Below are positions 61,636 through 64,000 of a DNA stretch of 64,000 bases, piece by piece. The stretch's first letter is position 1, and each line of letters starts with the position of its first letter. The notes beneath the pieces were generated by a model, which saw nothing but the letters and a program-made list of their open reading frames with translations, did no database searches and was not told the DNA's origin. The stretch lies in the NCBI RefSeq assembly GCF_000372725.1, contig NW_005199150.1, forward strand, positions 19,970 to 83,969, given 5' to 3'. The position numbers were made by a program, and so were the translations under genes. This DNA is from Emiliania huxleyi CCMP1516 (Eukaryota > Haptophyta > Isochrysidales > Noelaerhabdaceae).

Positions 61636-62870
61636 ATGTGCATCGTTGGCCTCACCTGCCTCGCCGTCGCCGAGGGCTGGCGCTCCGCAGTTCCTCGCCC
61701 ACCGATGCCTCGCGTCCCGCCACCGACGGCCAACTTCTTTGCTCGACTTTTGCCGCCTCCGCCGCCAAACCCAGCTGACGTGTATCAGCCGGTGTTGAGC
61801 GTCTCGGGCGGCCTGCCTTCGTCCTACCAAGACCTTTACGACACGGCGGTTCGGGGAGTGCTGCAGAGCCTGGAGACGGAGAAGGCAGTGGAGGCGACGA
61901 CCTTCGGAGCGCGTGGCATCAGCGCCTCTGTCTTGGCGGCGGCCTGAAAGCCTGCCTCCTCTCCAGTTAGGTGGACTTCCCGCCCATCGCCAGCGTCAAC
62001 GCGCGCAGCGACGGCTCTGCGGCGTCGGAACAGAAGGTGCACGAGGCGAACGCGCGGTTTGCGCTGCAGCTCTGCGGACGCCTGGCCGACAGCAGCGTGT
62101 GTGACGGCGAGCCGGTGCTGGTCGGTTGCAGCTCAGGCGCGCGCGCGGCACTCGGCGGCGATGCCCTATCGCTGCGCGACGCCAAGCAGGCGCATGGCGC
62201 GGGTCAAGAATTGGACATGATTCTGCGCTGGTGAGACAGAGACACGCCTTTTGGGTGACGCGCGGGCTTGCGTGCGCAGGCGCTCAAGATTTGCGCGGGC
62301 GACAAGGTCGTGGTGGTGGTGTCGCCCGTCTTGGACGAGGAGTGGGACGCGGCGAGCCGCGCCGGTGACAGCCGCGGGTTGCTGGCAGCGCTATGACTGC
62401 CGACGCGACTGCGGTAGGCGACGGCGCTGGTCGAGCCGCCCGCTTCGGCCGCCGGCCTGGTCGTCGTGAACGGGCAGCTGTCCAACGGGCTCTTGCCGCA
62501 CGCGTACTTTTATCGGCCGATGTCGGCCTTCTCGGCGGTGACGGGCGGGGTGGCGCGGCTCTACCCAGGCTGAAGCGACGAGCCGCGAGCCGCCGCACTT
62601 TCGAGCACTCTGTCTGTGAGCTCTCTCGGTGCACCTCCCTCTCGCTCTAGGCCCATACGAGTGCTTCGATGCGAGCGGCGAGCGGGTGACTCTGAGAGAG
62701 GCGTCCATTGTGATGCGCGCTTCTTTCGTGTCCTCTGAGGTGCGCGGGATGTGCCGCCGTGCTTATAGGTGGAGCTGGAGGTGCCGCTGGCGAGGCAAGG
62801 CGCTCGCGCTTTGCCAGACACAAAGGGTGCGCAGATGGCACTGCAAGAGCGGTTTGGCGGAGCGCGGTAA
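61636..62870 (+). CDS. DUF1995-type (LPA3-like) plastid protein
   Basis: The ATG at 61636 opens a hydrophobic head (MCIVGLTCLAVAEGWRSAVP), a plausible plastid-targeting signal. Then LPSSYQDLYDTAVRGVLQSL joins through a GC-AG intron (about 61894-61970) to VDFPPIASVNARSDGSAASE and VHEANARFALQLCGRL. Next exons give ALKICAGDKVVVVVSPVLDE, ATALVEPPASAAGLVVVNGQ, LLPHAYFYRPMSAFSAVTGG with ARLYP, GPYECFDASGERVTL and VELEVPLARQGARALPDTKG, stopping at 62870. The order (LP.sy..l...a, vdFPp, anvRFA, VVVvsP, yy.rP...f.a.t..vaRlYPgpye) is that of DUF1995 proteins, which help photosystem assembly in plants (LPA3). The junction before ALKIC is not resolved in frame. Confidence 0.6.
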
Positions 62871-63379
62871 GGAAGGAAAGTGTATACACAGGACTTATTC
62901 ACAAAAAATAGAACGCCCGCCCTCTCGGGCGCGCACGGCGGATACACACGAACGAATACACGCACATATGGTTATGCACATCTCCCAAATTGCACCAATA
63001 TATTACACACAACATGAGCAAGTGGCGCACTGTCCACCGGAAGCCACACAGGCCAAAGAGGGTCCGTGCTCTTGCGGAGCAGCCCTCTCGCGCGACCTGG
63101 CCCGGCCGCGAGTTAACAGCACGCACACGCCAACGGAACACAATGGACAGGGGAGGTGGGAGGCGAGGCGTGGAGATAAGAGACTCGGCGCGTCAATAGA
63201 GAATAGACCGCGATGGACAGAATAGGCGGCATCAAGGGGGAGGGGAGTGGAGGGGGGAGGGGAGGAGAGCGGCCGCCGCCGCGGGCCGCGAGCCAGGCCC
63301 CGCCCGCCCGAACCAGAGTGGACTCCGACCCAGAGTGACGCCGCGTCAGAGCCCGACACCTTAGCAGAGCCGGAGCGGC
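62871..63379. other. Intergenic stretch, convergent
   Basis: No gene is seen. An AT-richer patch at about 62880-63010 is probably the 3' flank of the DUF1995 gene. Confidence 0.4.
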
Positions 63380-64000
63380 TCAGGCGACAATCGGCGAGTC
63401 GAGGCAAAAGCCCTCGTTGACCTGGAGGCCTCCCTGCGCGGCGGTCCGCCCGGGCGACACCACCGGCTCGGCCGCGGCCGCGTCCATCGCCGCCTCCGCC
63501 ATGCGGGCGAGCGATCTCCGCCCGAAGAGTGCGTGCTGGGGGCGGCTCTGCTCGTGGTCGGCAGGGAGGGGCACGGCGCGGCTCTCGTCGGTGTCATCGC
63601 CGTGGTCGAGGACGAGGGAGAGCTGCCTCCGCAGCGCGTTCGTGTTGAAGGACGCCTTCCGAGACACCGCCGACTGCAGCTCGACGCGGCCAGTCGAGCG
63701 GTTCACACGCAGGTCCGCCTCGCGCCCGACCTGGCCGCCGGCCTGCAGGTTCGACTCGCCGGTCGCCGCCGCCGTCGCGGCGCCGCCCCACGAGGCGGCG
63801 CCCGAGAAGGCGAGTCCGGGGGGGAGCGGAGAGCTTGGCACCCTGCCTCCTGCCCCCTCGTGCGCCGCCGCTGCGAGCGGGCTTCCGAGCCCGCTGCAGA
63901 CGGCGCTGCACGAGCTGCCCGCCGGCTTCGCGCCAACTTCCTTGCCGGCTCCCTTTGCGGCGCTGTCCATGTACATGACTCGCTCCGTCAGGGAGAGGGA
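63380..64000 (-). CDS. Hypothetical protein, C-terminal part, runs off the window
   Basis: The frame is open from the window edge to the stop at 63380. It contains SLTERVMYMDSAAKGAGKEV, then Gly/Ala/Ser-rich text, ADLRVNRSTGRVELQSAVSR, ALRRQLSLVLDHGDDTDESR and ends NEGFCLDSPIVA. The reading frame and codon use are host-like. No family is recognised; the 5' part lies outside. Confidence 0.5.
   Translation of the reverse strand, partial: SLSLTERVMYMDSAAKGAGKEVGAKPAGSSCSAVCSGLGSPLAAAAHEGAGGRVPSSPLPPGLAFSGAASWGGAATAAATGESNLQAGGQVGREADLRVNRSTGRVELQSAVSRKASFNTNALRRQLSLVLDHGDDTDESRAVPLPADHEQSRPQHALFGRRSLARMAEAAMDAAAAEPVVSPGRTAAQGGLQVNEGFCLDSPIVA

Overview
The window looks like nuclear DNA of a GC-rich, intron-rich unicellular alga. 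A haptophyte of the Emiliania/Gephyrocapsa type fits best. The reasons are very GC-rich codons, many short introns with GC donors and AG|G acceptors, abundant minisatellites, proline-rich wall-type proteins and scattered retroposon pieces. A dinoflagellate or pelagophyte is a weaker alternative. There is one 100-base assembly gap (41906-42005), and the sequence beside it is poor.

Layout. 0-3 kb: a small membrane protein gene, a broken Harbinger-type transposase and repeats. 3.1-8.9 kb: the gene for RNA polymerase III second-largest subunit (RPC2), about 16 introns. 9.2-11.4 kb: a nucleotidyltransferase-like/coiled-coil/RING gene. 11.5-26.5 kb: three near-identical copies of a 425-residue secreted cysteine-rich protein (one inverted, two direct), and between them a GC-rich repeat array, a broken module gene, a SNF2-family ATPase ending in two PBZ fingers and an F-box-like gene. 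27.2-29.2 kb: a spliced leucyl/phenylalanyl-tRNA-protein transferase. 30-33 kb: a TRM13-like tRNA methyltransferase with an extra C-terminal region. 33.1-38.6 kb: a RING gene, a CHAT-protease gene and a GT23-like glycosyltransferase. 39-45 kb: a proline-rich wall-type protein, the gap, a PDZ-like fragment and a DXD glycosyltransferase. 45.6-48.5 kb: a LINE-like remnant and a cut sulfotransferase. 48.7-64 kb: several unrecognised but convincing genes, a RING-like gene, a divergent pair (Tudor-like protein / P-loop NTPase), a membrane protein, a DUF1995-type plastid protein and a partial gene at the edge.

The most striking signal is in the introns. In RPC2 most introns begin with an imperfect copy of the downstream exon start, or end with a copy of the upstream exon end. 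The copy carries the AG|G junction, and the intron interior is a short tandem repeat. The same design, with the same few repeat motifs, recurs in most other spliced genes here. It reads as introns born by local tandem duplication of AG|G-containing exon sequence, then filled by minisatellites.

Gene models were read by eye from reading frames, splice signals and remembered family motifs. Exon edges outside RPC2 are approximate. No database search was possible.
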